Positions 1-7,647 of a DNA stretch of 64,000 bases are shown in pieces. A model generated the notes under the pieces. It had not been told where the DNA came from and searched no databases. It worked only from the letters and a program-made list of their open reading frames with translations. The DNA comes from Nocardioides sp. URHA0032. GTDB lineage: Bacteria > Actinomycetota > Actinomycetes > Propionibacteriales > Nocardioidaceae. Position 1 is the stretch's first letter; every line of letters begins with the position of its first letter. The translations under genes and the position numbers were made by a program. The stretch covers positions 62,001 through 126,000 of the forward strand of contig NZ_JIAV01000018.1 in assembly GCF_000620645.1 (NCBI RefSeq), in the 5' to 3' direction.

Positions 1-910
1 CCAGCAGCAGGTACAGCACGGCCATCCGCACAGCGACGCCGTTGGTGACCTGCTCGACGATCACGGAGCGGTCGCTGTCCGCGACGTCCGCGGTGATCTC
101 CATGCCGCGGACCATCGGGCCGGGGTGCATGACGATCGTGTGGTCCTGGAGGGTCGCCATCCGCCGGCCGTCCAGGCCGTAGCGGCGGGAGTACTCGCGC
201 GCGGTCGGGAAGAACCCGCCGTTCATGCGCTCCCGCTGGACCCGCAGCATCATCACGGCGTCGGCCTTCGGGAGCACGCCGTCGAGGTCGTACGACGTCT
301 CCACCGGCCAGCTCTCGACGCCGACCGGCAGCAGGGTGGGCGGCGCGACCAGCGTCACCTCCGCGCCCAGGGTGTCGAGCAGCAGCGCGTTGGAGCGCGC
401 CACCCGGCTGTGCAGCACGTCCCCGACGATCACGATCCGGCGGCCGTCGAGGTGGCCCCCGAGGTGCCGCGTCATCGTGAACGCGTCGAGCAGCGCCTGG
501 GTCGGGTGCTCGTGGGTGCCGTCGCCGGCGTTGACGACGCTCGAGCGGACCCAGCCGGAGTGCGCGAGCCGGTGCGGGGCGCCGCTGGCGCCGTGCCGGA
601 CGACGACCGCGTCCGCGCCCATCGCCTCGAGCGTCAGCGCCGTGTCCTTCAGGCTCTCGCCCTTGGACAGGCTCGAGCCCTTGGCCGCGAAGTTGATGAC
701 GTCCGCGGAGAGCCGCTTGGCGGCGGCCTCGAAGGAGATCCGGGTGCGGGTGGAGTCCTCGAAGAACAGGTTCACCACGGTCCGGCCGCGCAGGGCGGGC
801 AGCTTCTTGATCGGCCGGTCCGCGAGCTCGCGCAGCTCGGCGGCGGTCGTGAGGACCAGCTCGGCGTCGTCGCGGCTCAGGTCGGCCGCGCTCAGCAGGT
901 GGCGCTTCAT
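1..910 (-). CDS. pyrB: Aspartate carbamoyltransferase catalytic subunit, 3' end cut by window edge
   Basis: It condenses carbamoyl phosphate with aspartate in the second step of pyrimidine synthesis. I translated it from the sequence: it opens [15 protein letters not shown], followed by the carbamoyl-phosphate motif [12 protein letters not shown] near residues 50-60, HPTQALLD near 135 and HPGPMVRG near 265. The frame is still open at base 1, so only the last few residues are missing. The ATG overlaps the pyrR stop as ATGA, so the two genes are translationally coupled. The family assignment is secure. Confidence 0.96.
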   Translation of the reverse strand, partial: MKRHLLSAADLSRDDAELVLTTAAELRELADRPIKKLPALRGRTVVNLFFEDSTRTRISFEAAAKRLSADVINFAAKGSSLSKGESLKDTALTLEAMGADAVVVRHGASGAPHRLAHSGWVRSSVVNAGDGTHEHPTQALLDAFTMTRHLGGHLDGRRIVIVGDVLHSRVARSNALLLDTLGAEVTLVAPPTLLPVGVESWPVETSYDLDGVLPKADAVMMLRVQRERMNGGFFPTAREYSRRYGLDGRRMATLQDHTIVMHPGPMVRGMEITADVADSDRSVIVEQVTNGVAVRMAVLYLLL

Positions 911-1491
911 GCTGCTCCTCCTCCGGTGCCGATGCCCTGGATCGTCACGGCGTCGGTCTCGTCGATGCCGGCCAGCGTCACCTTCACGCGCTCGACCAGC
1001 GAGGTCGGGAGGTTCTTGCCGACGAAGTCGGCGCGGATGGGCAGCTCCCGGTGCCCGCGGTCCACGAGCACGGCGAGCCGCACGGCCTGGGGGCGGCCGA
1101 TGTCGTTGAGCGCGTCGAGCGCCGCCCGGATCGTGCGGCCGGAGAACAGCACGTCGTCCACCAGGACCACGGTGCGGCCGTCGATGCCGCCGGGCGGGAT
1201 CTCGGTCGGCAGCAAGGCCCGCGCCGGCTTCATCCGGAGGTCGTCGCGGTACATCGTGACGTCGAGCGAGCCGACCGGCACGTCGTACCCCTCGACGGAG
1301 GCGATCCGCTCGGCGATCCGCTTCGCGAGCGGGACGCCGCGGCTCGGGATGCCGAGGAGCACGAGGTCACCGGCGCCCTTGTTGCGCTCGAGGATCTCGT
1401 GGGAGATGCGGGTCAGCGCCCGGGAGATGTCGCGGTCGTCGAGGACGACGCGCTGCCCGTCGAGCGGGCTGTCGTGAGGGTGCGCAGGCAA
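907..1491 (-). CDS. pyrR: PyrR, pyr operon regulator / uracil phosphoribosyltransferase
   Basis: This is the 194-residue bifunctional PyrR: an RNA-binding attenuation or translation regulator with a phosphoribosyltransferase fold. The PRPP-binding loop [13 protein letters not shown] lies near residues 110-122 and the flexible-loop region [11 protein letters not shown] near 75-85. The start is TTG (caa at 1489-1491 on the + strand), chosen because GGAGG stands about 10 bases upstream and homology begins shortly after. It overlaps pyrB by 4 bases. A leader hairpin just upstream suggests feedback control by UMP-bound PyrR. Confidence 0.95.
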   Translation of the reverse strand: MPAHPHDSPLDGQRVVLDDRDISRALTRISHEILERNKGAGDLVLLGIPSRGVPLAKRIAERIASVEGYDVPVGSLDVTMYRDDLRMKPARALLPTEIPPGGIDGRTVVLVDDVLFSGRTIRAALDALNDIGRPQAVRLAVLVDRGHRELPIRADFVGKNLPTSLVERVKVTLAGIDETDAVTIQGIGTGGGAA

Positions 1492-1499
1492 CTGCCTCG

Positions 1500-1540
1500 G
1501 ACCTCCTTCTCCGCCTCACGGGACGGCTCGTTAAAGGATG
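1500..1540 (-). promoter_or_regulatory. PyrR-binding leader hairpin overlapping the pyrR ribosome-binding site
   Basis: On the coding (minus) strand, CCTT (1534-1537) can pair with AAGG (1505-1508) and an inner CCG with CGG. They close a loop reading TCCCGTGAGG, which contains the CNGNGAGG signature of PyrR-binding loops. The 3' arm runs into the GGAGG ribosome-binding site (1502-1506). This fits the translational-repression type of PyrR element known in actinobacteria. Motif and pairing are seen; binding is inferred. Confidence 0.75.
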
Positions 1541-1560
1541 TCGATCGCAGGAACCATACC

Positions 1561-2172
1561 TCAGCCGGCCGGGGGCGGCCGCACCTCGTCCACCCACGCG
1601 GCGTGCTCGCGGCGAGCCCAGCGGGCCGAGACCCGGCCGGACCACATCCCGCGCAGCGCCTCGCCGTCGCGGAGGGCGAAGACGAGGTGCCCGATCACCA
1701 GCAGCCCCAGGGCCAGGGCGACCCAGTCGTGCACGAACGTCGCGCCGGAGCGCCACGCCAGCCGCACCAGCCCGGTGAAGAACATCAGCGTGCCGGTGCC
1801 GAGCAGCAGCAGGATCGCGCCCGCGGAGAGCGCCGCGTTGAGCTTCTGCCCGGCGTTGAACTTCCCGACCCGGATCCGGCCGCTCCGGCGGTCCTTGCTG
1901 CGCAGCCACTGCCAGTCGGCGGGGGTGAAGCGGTTCAGCCGGCGTACGTCGGTGCGGTACGCCGACGACGCGGCGCCGAGCAGCAACGGGACCGGCAGCG
2001 CGAAGCCGGACCACACGTGCACGAGCTCGACGGCGTGCCGGTGTCCGACGGCCAGGGCCAGCGAGCCGTTGTAGAGGACGGCCGCGGTGAGGAGGCAGGC
2101 GATCATGAGCACCCCGAGTGTCCCGTGCACGACGCGCTCGACCGCTGCGAAGCGGGGCAGCTGGTCGCTCAT
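1561..2172 (-). CDS. Cytochrome b561-like membrane subunit
   Basis: This 203-residue protein has about four hydrophobic segments. Histidines that could bind haem lie in VERVVHGTLG (His16), VELVHVWSG (His52), FVHDWVAL and VIGHLVF. The pattern resembles the cytochrome b subunits of formate dehydrogenase and hydrogenase and the b-type partners of sulfite-oxidase-fold enzymes. Its ATG overlaps the stop of the molybdenum oxidoreductase gene as ATGA, so the two are made together. It probably passes electrons between the quinone pool and that enzyme. The exact donor and acceptor cannot be told. Confidence 0.75.
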   Translation of the reverse strand: MSDQLPRFAAVERVVHGTLGVLMIACLLTAAVLYNGSLALAVGHRHAVELVHVWSGFALPVPLLLGAASSAYRTDVRRLNRFTPADWQWLRSKDRRSGRIRVGKFNAGQKLNAALSAGAILLLLGTGTLMFFTGLVRLAWRSGATFVHDWVALALGLLVIGHLVFALRDGEALRGMWSGRVSARWARREHAAWVDEVRPPPAG

Positions 2173-2858
2173 TCGCCGATGATCCCGTCGAGCGGGTAGC
2201 CGCGGTCCTCCCAGTAGCCCGGGATGTCGCGGTCGGTCAGCTCGATCCCCGAGAGCCACTTGGTGCTCTTGTAGCCGTACATCGGTGCCGCGTAGATCCG
2301 CACCGGGCCACCGTGCTGGTGGGTCACCGGCTCGCCGTACATGGTCAGGGCCACCAGCACGTCGTCGGCGCGGGCCTGCTCGAGCGTCATGTTCTCGGTG
2401 TAGACGCCGTCGAATGACCGGAACCGGATCGCCACCGCGTCGGAGGTCGGCGCGGCGAGGTCGAGCAGGTGCGAGAGCCGGACGCCGGTCCAGGGCACGT
2501 CGTCGACGTACCACCCCGTGACGCAGTGGAAGTCGCGCGTGATCGAGACCTGCGGGAGCTGCTGGAGGTCGGCCAGCGTGTAGGTCGCCGGGCGGGCGAC
2601 GAGGCCGGAGACCGACAGGGAGTACGACGAGGCGTCGCGGCTCTCGACGCTCCCGGTGACCGAGTAGTAGCGGAACGCGCTGCCCAGCGGCACCAGCTGC
2701 GACAGCCCGGTGGGGTCGTGCGCCACGAGCCTGCTCAGGGCGTCCTGGACGGCGCTCCCGGTGACGACGCCGACGACACCGAGGCCGAGGAGCCCGAGCA
2801 CGACCCGGCGGCCGACCGGCGTACCGTCCAGCTCCGAGCGCTCCTGCGGCTCGGACAC
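2169..2858 (-). CDS. Molybdopterin-dependent oxidoreductase, sulfite-oxidase/MsrP fold
   Basis: This 229-residue protein carries the oxidoreductase molybdopterin-binding domain. The probable Mo-ligating cysteine is Cys112 in TRDFHCVTGW, followed by WTGVRLSHLL and HQHGGPVRIYAAPMYGYKS, the usual cofactor-contacting stretch. The N-terminus GRRVVLGLLGLGVVG (residues 16-30) looks like a Tat signal or anchor, which would place the enzyme outside the membrane. It is coupled to the downstream cytochrome b gene, like YedY with YedZ. The substrate is unknown; periplasmic methionine sulfoxide is one possibility known from MsrP, but this is a distinct subfamily. Confidence 0.85.
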   Translation of the reverse strand: MSEPQERSELDGTPVGRRVVLGLLGLGVVGVVTGSAVQDALSRLVAHDPTGLSQLVPLGSAFRYYSVTGSVESRDASSYSLSVSGLVARPATYTLADLQQLPQVSITRDFHCVTGWYVDDVPWTGVRLSHLLDLAAPTSDAVAIRFRSFDGVYTENMTLEQARADDVLVALTMYGEPVTHQHGGPVRIYAAPMYGYKSTKWLSGIELTDRDIPGYWEDRGYPLDGIIGE

Positions 2859-2862
2859 GGGC

Positions 2863-3066
2863 TCAGGGCCTCCGACCGCGGACGCCGAGGGCGGCCAGCG
2901 CGAGCCCGGCGAGCACCACGACCGGGCCGACGACGGACCACGTCGTCGTGTCGCTCATCGAGCTGCCCTCGATGACGCCGGTGCCCTGCAGGGTCCAGAG
3001 GAGGCCGAGGAGCACCAGCACCACGCCGGCCACGACCCACCACGGCTTCGCCACGCCTCCAGCCAA
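2863..3066 (-). CDS. Small two-helix membrane protein
   Basis: This 67-residue protein has two hydrophobic segments (about residues 9-28 and 43-60) separated by a short polar loop, and ends in Arg-rich VRGRRP. I recognise no family with certainty. It lies 4 bases upstream of the molybdenum oxidoreductase on the same strand, so it is probably the first gene of that operon. It could be an assembly or anchor factor, but nothing in the sequence proves it. Confidence 0.6.
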   Translation of the reverse strand: MAGGVAKPWWVVAGVVLVLLGLLWTLQGTGVIEGSSMSDTTTWSVVGPVVVLAGLALAALGVRGRRP

Positions 3067-3078
3067 CCACGGCAGTGG

Positions 3079-4095
3079 TCACGCGTCCGGGAGATCGACG
3101 AGCACCTTCCCCACCGCGCCGGCCTCGACCGCGTCGTGGGCGGCCGCGGTGTCCTCGAGCGGGAAGTGGTGCAGCGGGAGACCGGCGTCCTCGCCGACCC
3201 GCAGCGCGCCGGCGGCCACCGCGGCCGTCACGTCCTCGGTCGCCGCGCGCACCAGGTCGTCGGCGAGCGTGTAGAGGATCAGGAACTGGAAGCGCAGGTT
3301 CTTCCCGAACGCCGCGCGCAGCGGCATCCTCAGCTCGTCACCGCCGTTGTTGGCGTAGATGCTGACCAGCCCGTGCACCCTGACGACGTCGAGGTCGAGG
3401 CCGATGTTCTGCGCCGGCGCGACCTCGACGGCGATGTCCACGCCGTCGGGCGCGACCGCCCTGATCCGGTCCGCGGGGTCGCCGGTCCGGTAGTTCACGA
3501 CGTGGTGGGCACCGGCGCCCGTCGCGAGGACGGCCTTCTCGTCGCTGCTCACCGTCGTGACCACCGTCGCCCCGGACCAGCGGGCCAGCTGGATCGCCGC
3601 GTTGCCGACCGCGCCCGCTCCCCCGGCCACCAGCACGACGCGTCCGGCCAGCGTCCCGGGTCCGAGCGTGGTCGGGCCCTCCTCGTGCGCGGTCAGCGCA
3701 CGGTGGGCGGTCACCGCCGGTACGCCGATGCTCGCGCCGAGGTCGAAGTCCGCGTTGTCGGGCAGCGCGATGACGCGGGCGGCCGGCTGGACGGTGTACT
3801 CCGCGGCCGTGCCGTAGGCCCGGCCGTGCTGCGCGAGCACCAGCCACACCCGGTCGCCCACCCGATGCGTCCCGGCCCCGGGCCCGACGGCGTCGACCAC
3901 GCCCGCACCGTCCTGGCCGGGCGTCACCTCGTCGTGCCCACTCATCATCCCGGCGCGGAACTTCCAGTCGGTGGGGTTGACGCCGGAGCGGACGACGCGG
4001 ACCCGGACCTCGCCGGGGCCCGGCTCGGGGACCTCCCGCTCCACGACCTGCAGGACGGAGGACGGGCCGGTCTCGCGGTAGACGACTGCGCGCAT
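3079..4095 (-). CDS. NADPH:quinone reductase-like MDR oxidoreductase
   Basis: This 338-residue zinc-free medium-chain dehydrogenase/reductase belongs to the zeta-crystallin type. It has a GroES-like N-terminal half (VNPTDWKFRAG near 40) and a Rossmann domain with the nucleotide motif VLVAGGAGAVGNAAIQLA near 155-170, preceded by GVPAVTAHRAL. No structural zinc cysteines are present, which fits quinone reductases. It starts with ATG at 4095 and stands alone between two probable transcription ends. The substrate is not predictable. Confidence 0.85.
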   Translation of the reverse strand: MRAVVYRETGPSSVLQVVEREVPEPGPGEVRVRVVRSGVNPTDWKFRAGMMSGHDEVTPGQDGAGVVDAVGPGAGTHRVGDRVWLVLAQHGRAYGTAAEYTVQPAARVIALPDNADFDLGASIGVPAVTAHRALTAHEEGPTTLGPGTLAGRVVLVAGGAGAVGNAAIQLARWSGATVVTTVSSDEKAVLATGAGAHHVVNYRTGDPADRIRAVAPDGVDIAVEVAPAQNIGLDLDVVRVHGLVSIYANNGGDELRMPLRAAFGKNLRFQFLILYTLADDLVRAATEDVTAAVAAGALRVGEDAGLPLHHFPLEDTAAAHDAVEAGAVGKVLVDLPDA

Positions 4096-4123
4096 GACCC
4101 CGAGGTAACCACGCGGGACAAGA

Positions 4124-4173
4124 CTGACCCGTCGGTTCCGGCCCCCCGAGAGGGGTCAGAAGCGACGGGTCAG
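4124..4173 (-). terminator. Perfect 11-bp inverted repeat, probable terminator after the ParA-like gene
   Basis: CTGACCCGTCG (4124-4134) and CGACGGGTCAG (4163-4173) are exact inverse complements. The 28-base loop contains its own C4/G4 hairpin. It lies just past the stop of the ParA-like gene, with no U-tract. Several copies of GGGTCAG follow up to 4190. It is probably a terminator; an operator for the downstream oxidoreductase gene is an alternative. Confidence 0.45.
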
Positions 4174-4192
4174 CGGTTCAGGGGTCAGCCGG

Positions 4193-5476
4193 TCACAGCG
4201 CGGCGGCCATCCCGGCGCAGGCCTTGAGCCACTGCATCCGGGTGTTCTGCGACAGCTGGGCGTAGGGGACGACCGAGCCGGCGACCAGCGCCGGGTCGTA
4301 CGGGACCCGGTACACGCCGCGGGTCCGCTGCTGGTAGACGTCGACCAGGTCGTCGGCGAGCTTGCTGTCCACCTGGGCGGACGGGTCGGAGAGCACCGTG
4401 ACCGCCTTGTACTTGAGGTTCTGGTACCCGGCATCCTGCAGCGCGTCGAGCATCCACAGGCCGCTGTACCCGGTGTCCTCGCGGACCGTCGACGTGACGA
4501 CCAGCAGGTCGGCGGCGCCGGCGGCGGCGAGCCAGTTCTCGGCGCGCATGTTGTTGCCGGTGTCGATCAGGATGACGCGGTAGAACCGCTCGAGGAGCTT
4601 GTGGACCGCGTCGAAGTCCTGGGCGCGGATGGTGCCGGTGACGTCGGGGCGCTCGTCGGAGGCGAGCACGTCGAAGTGCGCGTCGCCCTGGGAGCGCACG
4701 AACGCGCCCAGGTCGCCGATCCGCGACTGGTAGACGTCAGTGAACCGCTCGAGGTCCTCGAGCAGCTCACGGGTGGTGTTGCGGTGCGTGCTGCGGGTGC
4801 CCCGGATGCCGAGGGTGCCCCGGGTCTCGTTGTTGTCCCACGCCACCACGCCGCCGCCGCGGACGGTGCCGAACGTGTAGCCCGCGGCCAGCACCCCGGT
4901 GGTCTTGGCGGCGCCGCCCTTGGGGTTGATGAACGCGATCGTGCGCGGGCCGTCGAAGTCGCGCTGGATCGAGCGGCGGTCGTCCTCGTGGGCCCGCTCC
5001 GCGGCGCCCATCCTCGGGTTGACCAGCCCGCCGCTCCAGCGGCGTACCGCACCTCGCCAGCCCCAGGTCGCCGGGCCGTGGTCCTGCTCGGCGTCGCGAC
5101 GGTCCAGGAAGTCGGTGGCGGACATGAACCGGCGCACCTCGGCCTCCCCGGGCGCCGGCGCCTCCGCGACCGGCTCGGTCGTGACCGGGAGGCGGTACGC
5201 CGGGGGCGGCGCGGACGGCGGCGGGGCGGTCGGCATCGGGAACGCGGGCGCGGCCGGCGCCTGGGGCGCGCCCGGCACCTCGGCAGCAGGGATCGCCTCC
5301 GGGATCGGGTCGCTCAGCGGGTCGCCGAGCGGGTCCGGGCGACCGCCGGGGCCGGCCACCGACCTGGCGTCCCGGCGGGCGGCGTACTCCGCGAGGTCCT
5401 CCGGCTTGTACAGCCGGTCGCTGGTGTTGTCCTCCTCGTGTCGCGAGCCGCCCGAGCTCCATGCGTCCTGCGACAT
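4193..5476 (-). CDS. ParA/MinD-type ATPase with proline-rich N-terminus (EspI-like)
   Basis: This 427-residue protein starts at ATG 5476, with GGAGG 5 bases upstream; a longer frame upstream has no such site. Residues 43-110 are Pro/Ala-rich and low in complexity. The deviant Walker A motif NPKGGAAKTT lies near 184-193 and a Walker B-like VILIDTGNN further on. The layout of Pro-rich head plus deviant Walker ATPase resembles EspI of mycobacterial ESX loci and actinobacterial chromosome-partitioning proteins. No ESX, parB or parS gene lies near it, so its partner is unknown. It is transcribed divergently from an exported PLP enzyme. Confidence 0.8.
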   Translation of the reverse strand: MSQDAWSSGGSRHEEDNTSDRLYKPEDLAEYAARRDARSVAGPGGRPDPLGDPLSDPIPEAIPAAEVPGAPQAPAAPAFPMPTAPPPSAPPPAYRLPVTTEPVAEAPAPGEAEVRRFMSATDFLDRRDAEQDHGPATWGWRGAVRRWSGGLVNPRMGAAERAHEDDRRSIQRDFDGPRTIAFINPKGGAAKTTGVLAAGYTFGTVRGGGVVAWDNNETRGTLGIRGTRSTHRNTTRELLEDLERFTDVYQSRIGDLGAFVRSQGDAHFDVLASDERPDVTGTIRAQDFDAVHKLLERFYRVILIDTGNNMRAENWLAAAGAADLLVVTSTVREDTGYSGLWMLDALQDAGYQNLKYKAVTVLSDPSAQVDSKLADDLVDVYQQRTRGVYRVPYDPALVAGSVVPYAQLSQNTRMQWLKACAGMAAAL

Positions 5477-5571
5477 CGATGCCTCCTCGAGATGGCAGGT
5501 GGGTCCCCGCACTGCGGACGTCCTTCCCCGAAATCCCGCGGGTCACACCCTCGTGCGGCGCATCATGGACC

Positions 5572-6852
5572 ATGCCTCTCCCCACCCGCCGTGCCGTTCT
5601 CGGCGCCGGACTGGTCGGTGGCGCCGTCGCCGTGGTCGCGGGCTGCGACGACGACACGCGCGCCCCCACCGCTGCCCCGAGCGCGGACGGCCCGAGCGCG
5701 CCGGCCACCGAGCTCGCCGTGCCCGACTTCGACCCGGCCGACTGGGACTCGGTGCGCGCCCAGTTCCCGCTGGACCTCGACCTCGGCCAGTTCGCGGCGT
5801 TCGTCCTGTCCCCCCACTCCGCCCAGGTGAACGCCGCGATCGACCACTACCGGGCGCGGCTGGGCTGGGACACCGAGCAGGCGCTGGCCGACGGCCTCCG
5901 GCTCGAGCACCGTGCCCGGGCCGCCGCGGCGCGGTTCCACGGCGGGGCGGCCGGGGACTACGCGCTCACCGACAGCACCACGATGGGTCTCGGCATCGTC
6001 TACGGCGGCCTCGCGCCGACCCCGCGCGACGAGGTGCTCACGACCACGCACGACTTCGCCGCCACCGAGGAGGCGCTCCGGCTGCTGCACCTGCGCACCG
6101 GCGCCCGGATCACCCGCGTCACGTTGTACGACGACCCGGCGTCCGCCACCGTCGACGAGATGGTCACCCGGCTCCTCGCGGCGGTCACTCCGCGCACCCG
6201 GGTCGTCGCCATCACCTGGGTGCACTCCGGCACCGGCGTCCGCACCCCGGTGCGGGAGATCGCCGACGCCCTCCCGGACGGCGTGCTGCTGTGCGTCGAC
6301 GGCGTGCACGGCTTCGCCGCGGTGGACGTCGACCTGCCCGACCTCGGTTGCGACTTCCTGGCGGCGGGCACGCACAAGTGGCTGTTCGGTCCGCGTGGCA
6401 CCGGCGTCGTCTGGGCCGCGAGCTGGTCGCCCCTCACCGAGATCATCCCGTCGTTCACGCCAGAGAGCCCGGCCGGCCGGCTGACGCCGGGCGGGTACCA
6501 CTCCTTCGAGCACCGGTGGGCCCTGGCGGACGGGTTCGCCTTCCAGCAGCGGATCGGCCGCGGCGCGGTCGTGCAGCGCACCGTCGAGCAGGCGAGCCGG
6601 CTGAAGGAGGGCCTGGCGGACACCGCGGTCACGCTGATCACGCCGGCCGACCCGGCAGTGTCCGCGGGGATCGTGTGCGTCGACGTGTCGGGGACGATGT
6701 CCGCGAACGCCGTGCTCGCCCTCCGCGAGCAGGGCATCGTCGCCAGCGCCACGCCGTACCGGACGTCGTACCTGCGCCTGGGCCCGAGCATCGTCACGAC
6801 ACCCGACCAGGTGGACGCGGCCGTCGCGGCGGTGGGCGGCCTAGCGACGTAG
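5572..6852 (+). CDS. Aminotransferase class V-fold PLP enzyme with Tat/lipoprotein signal
   Basis: This 426-residue protein starts at ATG 5572. The first 25 residues contain a twin arginine (TRRAVLG, residues 5-11), a hydrophobic stretch and a lipobox ending at Cys25 (VVAGC), which predict Tat export and lipid anchoring. The remainder is a class V aminotransferase/cysteine-desulfurase fold. The PLP-binding lysine is probably in AAGTHKWLFGPRG, and the preceding Asp is in LLCVDGVHGFAAVD. Such enzymes are usually cytoplasmic; exported homologues related to isopenicillin N epimerase are known. Substrate unknown. The 3' end overlaps the convergent DUF1206 gene by 12 bases. Confidence 0.8.
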   Translation: MPLPTRRAVLGAGLVGGAVAVVAGCDDDTRAPTAAPSADGPSAPATELAVPDFDPADWDSVRAQFPLDLDLGQFAAFVLSPHSAQVNAAIDHYRARLGWDTEQALADGLRLEHRARAAAARFHGGAAGDYALTDSTTMGLGIVYGGLAPTPRDEVLTTTHDFAATEEALRLLHLRTGARITRVTLYDDPASATVDEMVTRLLAAVTPRTRVVAITWVHSGTGVRTPVREIADALPDGVLLCVDGVHGFAAVDVDLPDLGCDFLAAGTHKWLFGPRGTGVVWAASWSPLTEIIPSFTPESPAGRLTPGGYHSFEHRWALADGFAFQQRIGRGAVVQRTVEQASRLKEGLADTAVTLITPADPAVSAGIVCVDVSGTMSANAVLALREQGIVASATPYRTSYLRLGPSIVTTPDQVDAAVAAVGGLAT

Positions 6853-7647
6853 GTGCCGCGCCCGGGCCAGCGTGAAGAGCCCGAAGCAGGCCAGGCCGAG
6901 CCCGATCAGGACGAGCAGCAGCGGACCGTAGGGCTGGTCGAGCACCTCGAGGAGCGCCTGGTCGAGGCCGCCGGACTTCTTCGCGTCGTGGGTGATCGCG
7001 GCGTAGCCGAACAGCCCTCCCACGACCACGAAGGCCACGCCCCGGGCGACGCAGCCGGCCCTGCCGAACCAGAGGTACGCCGTGCCCGCCGCGCCGCGAC
7101 GACCCTCTTGGGTTAGCTCCTTGGCGAACTTGTCGCTCCACCCGCGGTAGATCTCGTACAGACCGAACCCGATGATCGCCAGGGCCACGAGACCGACCAG
7201 CACCTGGCCGGCCGGCAGGTCCAGCACCTTCGCGGTCCAGGTGTCCGAGCCCTTGCTCGAGGACCCGGCGCCGACCGCGACCCGGATGCCGCTGAAGCCG
7301 ATCACGGCGTACACGAGCGCCTTGCCGGCGCACGCGAGCCGCTGGCCGGCGCCGTCGTCGCCCAGGACCGCCTCCACCGCCTGCCAGAGCGCGAGCAGGA
7401 GCATGCCGATCGACACGACCCAGACGAGCACCTCGCCGAGCGGCTGCTGCGCGAGCTCGCGGAGCGCGCCGGTGCTCGACGGGTTGCCCTGGCGGTCGCC
7501 GACCGCGAGCTGGACCGCCAGCCATCCGATGATCAGGTAGACGACGCCGTAGGCGACGAGCCCGACGCGTCCGATCTGCTTCAGGCGGTCCTCACGAGAG
7601 GTCCGCGAGAGCGGCCTCGATCGCGCGATGGAACGTGGGGTACGCAT
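6841..7647 (-). CDS. DUF1206 family membrane protein
   Basis: This 268-residue protein has about six transmembrane segments arranged as three similar pairs. Each repeat begins with a G-R-x-G-x-V-A-x-G-V pattern (GRVGLVAYGVVYLIIGW, CAGKALVYAVIGFSG, GRAGCVARGVAFVVVG), the hallmark of DUF1206. Function is unknown in the family. The ATG at 7647 lies inside the upstream reductase gene (56-base overlap). I kept it because the usual basic N-terminal tail precedes the first helix and no later ATG, GTG or TTG precedes that helix. Confidence 0.85.
   Translation of the reverse strand: MRTPRSIARSRPLSRTSREDRLKQIGRVGLVAYGVVYLIIGWLAVQLAVGDRQGNPSSTGALRELAQQPLGEVLVWVVSIGMLLLALWQAVEAVLGDDGAGQRLACAGKALVYAVIGFSGIRVAVGAGSSSKGSDTWTAKVLDLPAGQVLVGLVALAIIGFGLYEIYRGWSDKFAKELTQEGRRGAAGTAYLWFGRAGCVARGVAFVVVGGLFGYAAITHDAKKSGGLDQALLEVLDQPYGPLLLVLIGLGLACFGLFTLARARHLRR

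Noticed and set aside
907..1109. Apparent overlap of plus-strand frames with pyrR and pyrB
   Set aside because: The plus-strand frames lack motifs; the minus-strand genes have full family signatures and coupled starts.
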